DNA from: Treponema sp.
GTDB lineage: Bacteria; Spirochaetota; Spirochaetia; Treponematales; Treponemataceae
Length of the DNA stretch: 51,688 nucleotides
Assembly (NCBI GenBank): GCA_017940255.1
Contig: JAGAZB010000044.1
Span: forward strand, 1 to 51,688
Direction: 5' to 3'
Shown: positions 16,089 through 23,248 of the stretch, in pieces
Layout: every line of letters starts with the position of its first letter
Position numbering within the stretch: the stretch's first letter is position 1
Notes under the pieces: model-generated
The model's database searches: none
What the model was told of the DNA's origin: nothing
Seen by the model: the letters and a program-made list of their open reading frames with translations, nothing else
Made by a program: the position numbers and the translations under genes

Positions 16089-16468
16089 GCAACACCCCTG
16101 GAAACGGCATTTGATTTCATTGTTCCATCCATTGTATACAAAGGTAGGGACAGCTGCTTTGCCAATGAAATGTAATATGAATCATAAGCGTAAGATTCTG
16201 TTTCCCCTGCTATTAAAATAGAATTAGGAATATCCGGTTCCATCAACCTCATTGGGATTCGTGCAAACTCGTGATATACAGAAACTCCATCATAAATGGA
16301 AATTAATTTACGCTTAATGAGTTTACTTATTGCATTACCAATTTCAAATGGTAAACAACTTGGAGCAACAAGGCGAGCTGCCCCAACGGTATTTACGACA
16401 GAGTCTTTACCGTTTTGATTCAAGAGGAATTCCAAAATGCATGAAGCATCAATGACTAATTCATTCAT
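16079..16468 (-). CDS. PIN-domain (VapC-like) toxin
   Basis: A 129-aa PIN-domain ribonuclease. The conserved acidic residues are present: D in LVIDASCILE (~7), E in LPFEIGNA (~42), D in YAYDSYYISLA and D in LYTMDGTM. The family cleaves tRNA or rRNA to stop growth. It is transcribed before its antitoxin, the reverse of the usual vapBC order. No Shine-Dalgarno site precedes the ATG, and the operator palindrome ends 5 nt upstream. This suggests leaderless or weak translation that keeps toxin below antitoxin. Confidence 0.85.
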   Translation of the reverse strand: MNELVIDASCILEFLLNQNGKDSVVNTVGAARLVAPSCLPFEIGNAISKLIKRKLISIYDGVSVYHEFARIPMRLMEPDIPNSILIAGETESYAYDSYYISLAKQLSLPLYTMDGTMKSNAVSRGVACL

Positions 16469-16473
16469 AGTAC

Positions 16474-16493
16474 TATTGTACTATTGTACAATA
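16474..16493 (-). promoter_or_regulatory. Palindromic operator of the toxin-antitoxin operon
   Basis: TATTGTAC-tatt-GTACAATA is a perfect inverted repeat with 8-bp arms, and the unit GTACTATT is also repeated directly just beside it. It ends 5 bp before the toxin start codon. This is the expected place for autorepression by a Phd/YefM antitoxin, and it leaves no room for a ribosome-binding site. Confidence 0.7.
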
Positions 16494-16585
16494 AGCATGT
16501 CAATAAAAATCTTTTTCTTTATAAAACTCCAAGAACAGAATATAATTAAATTTAAATATCAGCAAAATAAAAAAAGGAAACCCAT

Positions 16586-17338
16586 ATGCCTTATGCACAA
16601 GTAAATGATGTCAATATTTATTATGAAGAGTTTGGTCGCGGCGAAACTGTATTGTTTCTACATAGTCATTTTAGCAGAGGGCTGCTTGCTTTTTCAGGAC
16701 AGATAATTCCTTTTTCTGGAAAGTACAGATGTTTATTTCCTGATTTTCGTGGGCATGGTCGGACTAAGTGCGAGGACCTGACCTGGAGCAGCCCAAAAAT
16801 TGCAGATGATATGGCTGTGTTTCTGGACAAGCTTGGAATTGAAAAGGCTCACTTAATTGGTTACAGCTGCGGTGCCTATGTTGGCTGTTACATGGCAGCA
16901 AAATATCCGCAGAAGGTGAAGAGCCTTGTTACAATCGGTGGGGCAGCTTTTCCGCGGCCTGCAGGAGCAGAAGACTTTTTGCCTGAAAATTTATTGAAGA
17001 ATAATAGTTTAGATTTTATTGAAGATATGAAGGCCAGACATGCGGAAGCCCACCGGGGCGACTGGCAGACTTATTTACGAAACACTGTGAACGACTGGCA
17101 GCAACAGCCGAGCCTTACAGAAGAAGAGTGGAAGAATATCACCTGCCCGACATTTTTCATCAACGGAGAAAACGACCCATTTGGAACCTGCGAAGAATTG
17201 CAGGCGAAAGTTCCTTCTGCAAAGATTTACAAGGTTCCCGGTGGTAGTCATCATCCTCATTTTGTAGGCGAGCAGATTGATGATATTAATAAAATGATTC
17301 TGGAGTTTATTTCCCGCAATTTTTCTTGTGAGCCTTAA
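16586..17338 (+). CDS. Alpha/beta hydrolase
   Basis: A 250-aa alpha/beta hydrolase. The oxyanion region is VLFLHSHFSRG, the nucleophile elbow is GYSCGAYVG (about residues 92-100), the acid is the Asp in NGENDPFG, and the catalytic His is in GGSHHPHF. The triad is complete. Similar proteins act on esters, lactones or haloalkanes; the substrate is unknown. AAGGAA before the ATG supports the start. The 3' end overlaps the convergent ClbS-like gene by 32 bp. Confidence 0.85.
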   Translation: MPYAQVNDVNIYYEEFGRGETVLFLHSHFSRGLLAFSGQIIPFSGKYRCLFPDFRGHGRTKCEDLTWSSPKIADDMAVFLDKLGIEKAHLIGYSCGAYVGCYMAAKYPQKVKSLVTIGGAAFPRPAGAEDFLPENLLKNNSLDFIEDMKARHAEAHRGDWQTYLRNTVNDWQQQPSLTEEEWKNITCPTFFINGENDPFGTCEELQAKVPSAKIYKVPGGSHHPHFVGEQIDDINKMILEFISRNFSCEP

Positions 17339-17858
17339 TTTTTTTGATGGCCCAGGCGTAGTGACTTGAAGTATCGCTTACGCAATAATCTCCGAGGGCC
17401 GCATTGCCTGTCCATGGAAAGTAGGCCTGTGTAAAAAGTTCTTCATTGCTGTAACCTTCAATCAGCTTCATGACGTCGGCGTGGCTTTTTTTGAACATTG
17501 CTTTTGCGGCTTCGAGGCTGGTTCCCTGATGACGCTTCCAGAACATCTGATTCATTGCACCGTAAGTTTTCCATGAATAGTCGGCTGGTAAAAATGCAAT
17601 GGCGGCTTTCTTGTCGGTTACACCTTTATTGTTCTTTGGGAAGTCAAGCAAAAGCTGATGCCATTCGTAAAGGTGAATGAGCACGTCGCGTACGTTTTTG
17701 TCGCGGCTCCAGTGGGCTTCTTTTTTGCTTGGCTGGCCCGAAAAATCGAAAGGTGTATTGAGTTCCTTTTCGGTAAGCCCGTCAATAAGGCTCATAAGGG
17801 CTTCGTAATTTTCCTGTGCTGCTTTGAGCAGGTCTTCTTTGTTATGTGGTCTTGGCAT
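17307..17858 (-). CDS. ClbS/DfsB family protein (DUF1706)
   Basis: A 183-aa protein of the ClbS/DfsB four-helix-bundle family. ClbS protects colibactin producers by acting on the toxin's cyclopropane; most relatives are uncharacterised. MPRPHNKEDLLKAAQENY and ARDKNVRDVL-like HWSRDKNVRDVLIHLYEWHQ are the family's strongest segments. I chose ATG 17858 because AAGGAGG lies 5 nt upstream; the open frame continues to 18104 only through the opposite end of the neighbouring regulator region. It overlaps the convergent hydrolase by 32 bp at its 3' end. Confidence 0.85.
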   Translation of the reverse strand: MPRPHNKEDLLKAAQENYEALMSLIDGLTEKELNTPFDFSGQPSKKEAHWSRDKNVRDVLIHLYEWHQLLLDFPKNNKGVTDKKAAIAFLPADYSWKTYGAMNQMFWKRHQGTSLEAAKAMFKKSHADVMKLIEGYSNEELFTQAYFPWTGNAALGDYCVSDTSSHYAWAIKKIKAHKKNCGK

Positions 17859-17997
17859 TGTGTCCTCCTTGTGTAAGATGTCCGGGTCATGCTTCGAGAG
17901 CCTCAGCAACCGCCCGAACATGACATTTCTTCTTTCTGAATACGACATCAGTATATCACGGGACGGAGCTTCAAAAAAGAAACAGCTTGTTGCTTTT

Positions 17998-18444
17998 TTA
18001 CGCCTTCCAATGCTTGAGCTGCGAGAGCAAGCTGTCGTACAATTTGCGGCGTTCATCATCACTCTGATTCTGCGGATTTGGCATATGCTGCAAAAGAAAA
18101 TCAATCAGCGAGTCCTTCTGTTTGTAAATGAACTCGCCGTCCACATAGCACCATTTGCAGTAATCTTCGTTAAAGGACTGGTCCGGCTCCCGGCTGATCA
18201 TGGAATCTTCGGTAAGAGGCATTCCGCAGCACTGACAGAAAAGCTGGCGTGGCGACCCAAGCAGAGTATTTATAGAAACGTTGAACTCGCGCGAAAGAAC
18301 TTTGAGCATTTCGGGGTTGGGTTGAGTCTCTCCGTTTTCCCATCGGCTCACAGCCTGCCTTGTGATGTTTACGCGCTTTGCCATTTCTTCCTGAGTAAGA
18401 TTATTTTTTTCGCGAAGGTTTTTAAGTATTTCGAAAACTTCCAT
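17998..18444 (-). CDS. XRE regulator with zinc-ribbon domain
   Basis: A 148-aa protein. Residues ~1-65 are an XRE helix-turn-helix (TQEEMAKRVNITRQAVSRWE). Residues ~70-148 hold CQCCGMPL and DYCKWCYVDG, two Cys pairs of the putative zinc-ribbon domain found in many small cytosolic proteins. The ATG at 18444 has GAGG ~7 nt upstream; GTG 18456 is the alternative. It lies upstream of the ClbS-like gene on the same strand with a 139-nt gap, so it may regulate it. Confidence 0.8.
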   Translation of the reverse strand: MEVFEILKNLREKNNLTQEEMAKRVNITRQAVSRWENGETQPNPEMLKVLSREFNVSINTLLGSPRQLFCQCCGMPLTEDSMISREPDQSFNEDYCKWCYVDGEFIYKQKDSLIDFLLQHMPNPQNQSDDERRKLYDSLLSQLKHWKA

Positions 18445-18499
18445 GCGGTGCCTCACTTTTGTTTGATAGTATAATTATAGCACGCATTTAGAAAATTTG

Positions 18500-18680
18500 T
18501 AGGGCGTGCCCGCTTGCCTTCGGCAATCGGTCGGGCCTTCCGCCATTCCGTACGGTGCTTCGCACCTACCTCCAGCCTCCTCACTTTGGTAATGGCGCAC
18601 CCTTCGACAGGCTCAGGGTCCGCCATCACCGTCGTTGCGGTGGCCGCCTTCGGCGTGGCTCCACGCCCTCACGCAGGGTG
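18500..18680. other. GC-rich structured intergenic segment
   Basis: This stretch is markedly GC-rich against AT-rich surroundings. CGCCATT (18541-18547) pairs with AATGGCG (18591-18597), enclosing GGTGC-TTC-GCACC (18554-18566), and further small stems follow. It includes CTTCGACAGGCTCAGGG, a common bacterial intergenic repeat core. No coding frame is convincing. It separates the regulator gene from the glycosylase gene's 3' end. Confidence 0.5.
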
Positions 18681-18683
18681 TCT

Positions 18684-19244
18684 TCAGTATTTAAGGCAGC
18701 AAGTTAAAATCAATTTATACGCCTCAATCAATTTTTCCAGCGACCAGGCGGCATTCGCAGGACTGGTACTAGGCAGGCATTCAACAGTCAGATGATAGCG
18801 TTCTTCATATTTTTCTGCGCAAGTTTTTTTCCAAAGTGAAAAGGCGGTTTTCCCTGTGCAGAAAAGGCGAGAAATTTTTGATTGCCCCAGGATTTCGCCA
18901 AAGTCGTTTGGTTTTGCATTTTTAATAGAAGAATCTGCAGCACCGGAAATCTCGCAGCTGGCAAGTACGTCCCAAAGGGCAATATGATGACGAAGCAGAA
19001 AATCACGACGTTCAGAAATTGCAGCCTCTCTGTCAGGCGAATTATTGGGATAGCACAGTGACTCTCCAAAAACGGCCGGCAGCACCTTCCAGAATCTGTT
19101 TTGAGGATGCATGTAAAAAAATCCCGCTTCCCGACTTTTTGGCGAAGGCATGGTTCCGAGAATCAGAACCTTGCTTTCTGAGTCCCAGACCGGCGGTATT
19201 TGATGAATTATTTTTTGCAACTCTGACTTTTCTGCAAGTTCCAT
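18684..19244 (-). CDS. DNA-deoxyinosine glycosylase (UDG family 6)
   Basis: A 186-aa protein. LILGTMPSPKSREAGFFYMH with the following NRFWKVL matches the N-terminal motif of hypoxanthine-DNA glycosylases of uracil-DNA glycosylase family 6, and LPSTSPANAAW is the C-terminal motif. It should excise deaminated adenine (hypoxanthine) from DNA and start base excision repair. I chose ATG 19244 because the motif begins ~25 residues later, and because this start is shared with the MGMT-like gene. There is no clear Shine-Dalgarno site, which fits a special leader. Confidence 0.8.
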   Translation of the reverse strand: MELAEKSELQKIIHQIPPVWDSESKVLILGTMPSPKSREAGFFYMHPQNRFWKVLPAVFGESLCYPNNSPDREAAISERRDFLLRHHIALWDVLASCEISGAADSSIKNAKPNDFGEILGQSKISRLFCTGKTAFSLWKKTCAEKYEERYHLTVECLPSTSPANAAWSLEKLIEAYKLILTCCLKY

Positions 19245-19281
19245 GTAATTACAGTAGCAGATTTCTTTGTTTTTGTTCAGT
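19228..19281 (-). repeat. 5' leader shared by two DNA-repair genes, copy 2
   Basis: This is the partner of 13893-13944. The coding strand again reads CTGCTACTGTAA, then ATGGAACTTGCAGAAAA. The similarity covers about 35 nt upstream plus the first codons, and the proteins diverge right after MELAEK. Confidence 0.6.
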
Positions 19282-19342
19282 CGGTTGTACATCGGTTGTT
19301 CAGTCGGCTTGTCCAAAAATATTCCCCAAGGTAGAATCAGAT

Positions 19343-19897
19343 ATGAATAAAAAAATTTACATCACCCGCCACGGAGAATCCCAGTGGAATGTTGAAGGAA
19401 AAGTTCAGGGCGTTACCGATACACCTCTCACTCAAAAAGGAATAGAACAGGCCTACGAGCTTGCCAGAAAAATAAAAGAAGAAAAAGTTCCAATCGATGT
19501 AATTCTTCATTCACCACTTAGCCGGGCTGCAGATACCGCACGCATCATTGCAGAAGAAAACAATCTGCCACTCATTTGTGAGCCCCGCCTGATTGAACAG
19601 AACTTTGGTGATTATGAAGGACATGAATGGGCCAAACATCCCGGAGTTTTCCATGAAGCAAAAAAACAGTTTGCCTGCGACTGGAACGGTGGTGAATCCA
19701 TGCTTCGTCTTGGACAAAGAATTTATAATCTTATAGATGAACTCAAAGCCCGAACAATTGCTGAAAATAAAACCTTCCTGCTCGTTACTCACGGTGGTAT
19801 TGCACGCATGTTCCATTCATATTTTTTCTCCGAAACAAACGAAGAGTTTAGTTCAACCAACATTGCCAACTGCGAGATTAAAGAGTATAAGTTTTAG
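19343..19897 (+). CDS. Histidine phosphatase family protein
   Basis: A 184-aa phosphoglycerate-mutase-like phosphatase. ITRHGESQWN carries the catalytic RHGE at residues ~8-11, SPLSRAADTA the second Arg, and LVTHGGIARM the second catalytic His. Length fits a small phosphatase rather than the glycolytic mutase. The substrate could be a phosphosugar, nucleotide or cobamide precursor. ATG 19343 is used because the motif begins seven residues later; the open frame upstream crosses the neighbouring gene's region. Confidence 0.85.
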   Translation: MNKKIYITRHGESQWNVEGKVQGVTDTPLTQKGIEQAYELARKIKEEKVPIDVILHSPLSRAADTARIIAEENNLPLICEPRLIEQNFGDYEGHEWAKHPGVFHEAKKQFACDWNGGESMLRLGQRIYNLIDELKARTIAENKTFLLVTHGGIARMFHSYFFSETNEEFSSTNIANCEIKEYKF

Positions 19898-19981
19898 GGA
19901 AATCCGGCAAAATTATCTAAGCGCATACACTTCGCGACCCGCCCACCAGCACCTAATGAGTTCGCCATATTAAATATTTCA

Positions 19982-19990
19982 TGTTATAAT
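19982..19990 (+). promoter_or_regulatory. Extended -10 promoter, leaderless start of ldhA
   Basis: TGTTATAAT gives an extended -10 (TGn plus TATAAT at 19985-19990). Only six nucleotides separate it from the ATG at 19997, so transcription should begin at or next to the start codon. There is no Shine-Dalgarno sequence. Confidence 0.65.
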
Positions 19991-19996
19991 AAGTTC

Positions 19997-21001
19997 ATGA
20001 AAATAGCATTTTTTGATACCCGTTCATACGACAAAGCTTCGTTTACAAAAGCAAATGAAGCTTACAATTATGAAATAGACTTCCGAGACTATAAACTCAA
20101 CGAAAACACAGCACTCACAGCACAAGGCTTTGATGTAGCTTGTGTCTTCGTAAATGATGTAGTAAATGAAGAAGTAATTGAAAAGTTAGCCCAGGCCGGC
20201 GTAAAACTGATAGCCCTTCGCTGCGCCGGCTTTAACAATGTAGACTTAAAAGCCGCAGATAAAGCAGGCATCAAAGTTGTACGAGTTCCGGCTTACTCAC
20301 CTTACGCAGTTGCAGAACACGGAGCAGCCCTGCTTCTTTCGCTTACCCGCCACATTCCACAGGCTTATCTGCGCACAAAAACTGCAAACTTTAATATTGA
20401 AGGACTCACCGGCCGCGACCTTCACGGCCTTACAGCAGGAATTTTAGGTACAGGAAAAATCGGCCAGATAATGGCAGGAATCCTTAAAGGCTTTGGCATG
20501 AAAATTATTGCCTTTGACCCTTTTCCAAATCAGAAATGGGCAGAAGAAATTGACGCAAAATATGTAAGCAAAGATGAAATTTTCCAGCAGAGTGATGTAC
20601 TTAGTCTTCATTGTCCGCTTACAGAAGAAACCAAACACATAGTTAATCACGACACAATGAAGATGATGAAACACGATGCAGTAATCATAAATACTGGCCG
20701 CGGCGCCCTCATCGATTCAAAAGCACTGGTTCATGCCCTCAAGCACGGTCACATAGGCGGAATAGGAATGGACGTATACGAAGAAGAAAGTAAATACTTT
20801 TTCAGTGACTGGTCTACAGATATTATGACCGACGACGTTCTTGCCAGATTGCTCACCTTCCCAAATGTAATTATCACAGGCCATCAGGCTTTCCTTACAA
20901 CAAACGCCCTCAAAAATCTGGCAGACACAACCCTGGAAAATATCCGCGCCTTTGCCGCAAACGAAGAACTTGTAAATGGAGTAAAATATGGTAAAGCTTA
21001 A
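19997..21001 (+). CDS. ldhA: D-2-hydroxyacid (D-lactate) dehydrogenase
   Basis: A 334-aa NAD-dependent enzyme of the D-lactate dehydrogenase branch. It interconverts pyruvate and D-lactate to reoxidise NADH in fermentation. ALRCAGFNNVDL, the NAD-binding GILGTGKIGQIMAGIL (G-x-G-x-x-G), NTGRGALID (catalytic Arg region) and ITGHQAFLT (catalytic His) are all present. Length is normal for LdhA. The 3' end overlaps the next gene's start by 14 nt. The substrate could be another 2-keto acid, but the branch features favour lactate. Confidence 0.85.
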   Translation: MKIAFFDTRSYDKASFTKANEAYNYEIDFRDYKLNENTALTAQGFDVACVFVNDVVNEEVIEKLAQAGVKLIALRCAGFNNVDLKAADKAGIKVVRVPAYSPYAVAEHGAALLLSLTRHIPQAYLRTKTANFNIEGLTGRDLHGLTAGILGTGKIGQIMAGILKGFGMKIIAFDPFPNQKWAEEIDAKYVSKDEIFQQSDVLSLHCPLTEETKHIVNHDTMKMMKHDAVIINTGRGALIDSKALVHALKHGHIGGIGMDVYEEESKYFFSDWSTDIMTDDVLARLLTFPNVIITGHQAFLTTNALKNLADTTLENIRAFAANEELVNGVKYGKA

Positions 21002-21902
21002 ATATAAAATTGCCGCATATCAGGTACGAAAAGCCTTTGGGAACGGAGACAAAAAACGCGATGCAGGACAAACAACCCCAGCTGATATAATTCGTTTTGA
21101 TAATATTCAGTATGGAAATGATAAAAAATATCCAAAATGGCAGCTTTTAGATGTTTACCGCCCAAAAGATTCAGATATGAAAAGCCTTCCCGTAATTGTA
21201 GTTGTACACGGCGGCGGCTGGGTTTATGGCAACAAAGATGTTTATCAGTTTTATGCAATGCGCCTGGCTCAAAGAGGTTTTGCAGTAGTAAATTATTCTT
21301 ACCGGCTGGCACCAGAAGTAAAATTCCCGGCCTCGCTGCAAGATACAGAAAATGTTTTTCAATGGATTTGTAATAATTCAGAAAAATACGGATTCGATAC
21401 TCAGAATGTTTTTGCAGTTGGTGATTCCGCAGGCGGACACCTGCTTTCCCTTTATGCTTCAGCAGTTACAAATGATGAATACGCCAAAAACTTCCCTTTT
21501 ATTCAAAAAAAGCCGCTGATTCTTAGAGGGGTAGGGCTTAACTGCGGAAAATACGAAATGGCAGATTTGCTAAAAGGAAATATTCAGTCAAAACTGTTGA
21601 TTGAAGCACTTATGCCGGAAAGTGGAACTGATGAAGAACTGGAACTGATAAACGGAGTTGCACACATCACAAAAGACTTCCCGCCAGCCTTTGTAATGAC
21701 CTGCAAGGGAGATTTTCTGATTTCACAAGGCCCGGTTATGGCAAATGTTCTTGAAGAAAAAGGCGTGCAGCATCAGTTTAAATGCTACGGAAGTGATGAA
21801 AAACCACTCTGGCACGTTTTCCACTGCGATCCGAAACTGCCGGAAGCAGTAGTTTGCAATGATGATGAATGTAACTTTTTTAAGAGTTTGATTCAGAAAT
21901 AA
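20988..21902 (+). CDS. HSL-family alpha/beta hydrolase (esterase)
   Basis: A 304-aa esterase or lipase of the hormone-sensitive-lipase family. VHGGGWVYGNKD is the oxyanion HGGG motif, YRLAPEVKFP is typical, and VGDSAGGHLLS is the GDSAG nucleophile elbow (Ser near residue 146). The family hydrolyses short acyl esters, for example acetyl esters on sugars. It starts inside the last codons of ldhA (14-nt overlap), so translation is coupled. The 3' end overlaps sbcD by 23 bp. A role in deacetylating plant polysaccharide fragments is possible but not shown. Confidence 0.85.
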   Translation: MVKLKYKIAAYQVRKAFGNGDKKRDAGQTTPADIIRFDNIQYGNDKKYPKWQLLDVYRPKDSDMKSLPVIVVVHGGGWVYGNKDVYQFYAMRLAQRGFAVVNYSYRLAPEVKFPASLQDTENVFQWICNNSEKYGFDTQNVFAVGDSAGGHLLSLYASAVTNDEYAKNFPFIQKKPLILRGVGLNCGKYEMADLLKGNIQSKLLIEALMPESGTDEELELINGVAHITKDFPPAFVMTCKGDFLISQGPVMANVLEEKGVQHQFKCYGSDEKPLWHVFHCDPKLPEAVVCNDDECNFFKSLIQK

Positions 21903-23166
21903 AAAGCGGCAGAAATTTTTCAAGAACGGCCTTGGCCTCTGAACTTTCGGGGTCCAGGCCGATTTTTGAAAGAATAAGCTGCCTGAAAACCTGTTCGTCA
22001 TCAAGATTTTTAATCTCTTCCGAAGAAAAATCTTCAAAAAATCCAGAAGAAAAGAGCATTTCCTGCTCCATAAGTTTCCAGCTCACAACCTTAATATTTT
22101 CCGGCAAAAGTTTTACATCATCTTCCAAAAATTCCTGAGCATTTGTGCCTGCTTCCCTTTTATAACAAATCTCCAGAAAAACGTTTTTTTCACTTTTTAA
22201 AGTAATATATTCTTTAAGCTGATTTTTGATTTCGTCCAAAGTTCCAGATAATCGCCTGTAAATATATGTCTGCGGCACTTCAAGCTTTTCAACTACTGCA
22301 CTTTTCCCGTATTCAAGATCTACACAAAGAACATAGTGAGGAAGCAGAGCTTCATCAAAGCCCATTACAAAAGGAGAGCCCGAATATCTGATTTTAGGAT
22401 TCTTGGCAACCATTGTAGAATAGTGAATATGACCCAGGGCAACATAATCAAGCTGATCAGGAAAAACAGAAGCCGGAACATTACCAAGCGTACCCACAGT
22501 ATCAAGCACCTTCACGCCGTCATCGCTTTTCTGGTCCGCCCGCGCCCCCTCCAGGCGGCCCTCCAGCTTCGCCGCATACAAATGCCCCGTCGCCATCACA
22601 GGAATCTCCCGCCCAGCGCGCACCTTTTCCGCGGCCGCGAATACCTCTTCATAGAGCTTTCCATAAGCCCGGCTGTAGAGATCCTTGTCTGCAACCCCGC
22701 TCGCGCCGTCGCCAACCTCCACCAAATTCCGCAATTCCACCTCGCGCACAAAAGGCACCGCAAGGCAAAGCGCCCCTCCGCCGGCGACAGCCCCCCCGCT
22801 AGCAAGTTCAATCACCATATCTTCCGGCAAAAGATTATTCACCGAGCCAATTACGCGAATATTCATCACTTCAAGAAGTTCTTTTGCCGCATCAAGCATC
22901 ATGGCCGAATCATGATTCCCGCCTGTAATAACCACATTACGACAACAAGTATCTGCCAGAGAAGCAAGAAAAGTGTAGTAAAGTTTACGGGCTTCGTTAC
23001 TTGGGTTTACGGTATCAAAAATATCACCAGAAACAATCAAAGCCTCGGCAGATTTTTCTTCAATCTGAGCTTTCAACCATTTTAGAAAATTACGGGCTTC
23101 TTCAGTTCGGTTTATGTCATGCATCTGGTTACCCAGGTGCCAGTCTGCAGTGTGAATGATTCGCAT
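21880..23166 (-). CDS. sbcD: Exonuclease SbcCD subunit D
   Basis: A 428-aa Mre11-type nuclease. MRIIHTADWHLGNQ begins the protein with metal ligands D and H, then VSGDIFDTVNP, GGNHDSAMM and LGHIHYS. With SbcC it cleaves DNA hairpins and blocked ends. ATG 23166 starts the conserved strand directly. The ATG follows TATACT by six nucleotides (leaderless). A GC-rich patch (about 22500-22810, residues ~120-222) differs in codon use from the rest and holds an AKLEGRLEGARADQ segment. It is convergent with the esterase gene and overlaps it by 23 bp. Confidence 0.9.
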   Translation of the reverse strand: MRIIHTADWHLGNQMHDINRTEEARNFLKWLKAQIEEKSAEALIVSGDIFDTVNPSNEARKLYYTFLASLADTCCRNVVITGGNHDSAMMLDAAKELLEVMNIRVIGSVNNLLPEDMVIELASGGAVAGGGALCLAVPFVREVELRNLVEVGDGASGVADKDLYSRAYGKLYEEVFAAAEKVRAGREIPVMATGHLYAAKLEGRLEGARADQKSDDGVKVLDTVGTLGNVPASVFPDQLDYVALGHIHYSTMVAKNPKIRYSGSPFVMGFDEALLPHYVLCVDLEYGKSAVVEKLEVPQTYIYRRLSGTLDEIKNQLKEYITLKSEKNVFLEICYKREAGTNAQEFLEDDVKLLPENIKVVSWKLMEQEMLFSSGFFEDFSSEEIKNLDDEQVFRQLILSKIGLDPESSEAKAVLEKFLPLFISESNS

Positions 23167-23172
23167 AAAATC

Positions 23173-23182
23173 AGTATAACAC
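23173..23182 (-). promoter_or_regulatory. Extended -10 promoter, leaderless start of sbcD
   Basis: On the minus strand TGTTATACT (the -10 TATACT is 23173-23178) ends six nucleotides before the sbcD ATG. There is no ribosome-binding site. It is divergent from the sbcC promoter, 59 bp away. Confidence 0.6.
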
Positions 23183-23233
23183 ACAAGGCACCTTTTCTCC
23201 ACGCCCTGCTTATAGCACGCCTGGCTGCGAACA

Positions 23234-23242
23234 TGTTATAAT
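23234..23242 (+). promoter_or_regulatory. Extended -10 promoter, leaderless start of sbcC
   Basis: TGTTATAAT (TATAAT at 23237-23242) is followed by AAAAAT and the sbcC ATG. No -35 hexamer or Shine-Dalgarno sequence is evident. Confidence 0.65.
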
Positions 23243-23248
23243 AAAAAT

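Noticed and set aside
17859..18104. N-terminal extension of the ClbS-like protein
   Set aside because: The extension is antisense-like, Arg/Ser/Cys-rich sequence overlapping the regulator gene; a perfect ribosome-binding site precedes the internal ATG.
1..19900. Chromosomal integron cassette array
   Set aside because: The gene content (GNAT, toxin-antitoxin, resistance-like) is suggestive, but orientations are mixed, several genes share operons, and no attC-like sites or integrase were found.
22336..23085. 249-codon open frame opposite sbcD
   Set aside because: It is a shadow of a well-supported gene with no recognisable domain.
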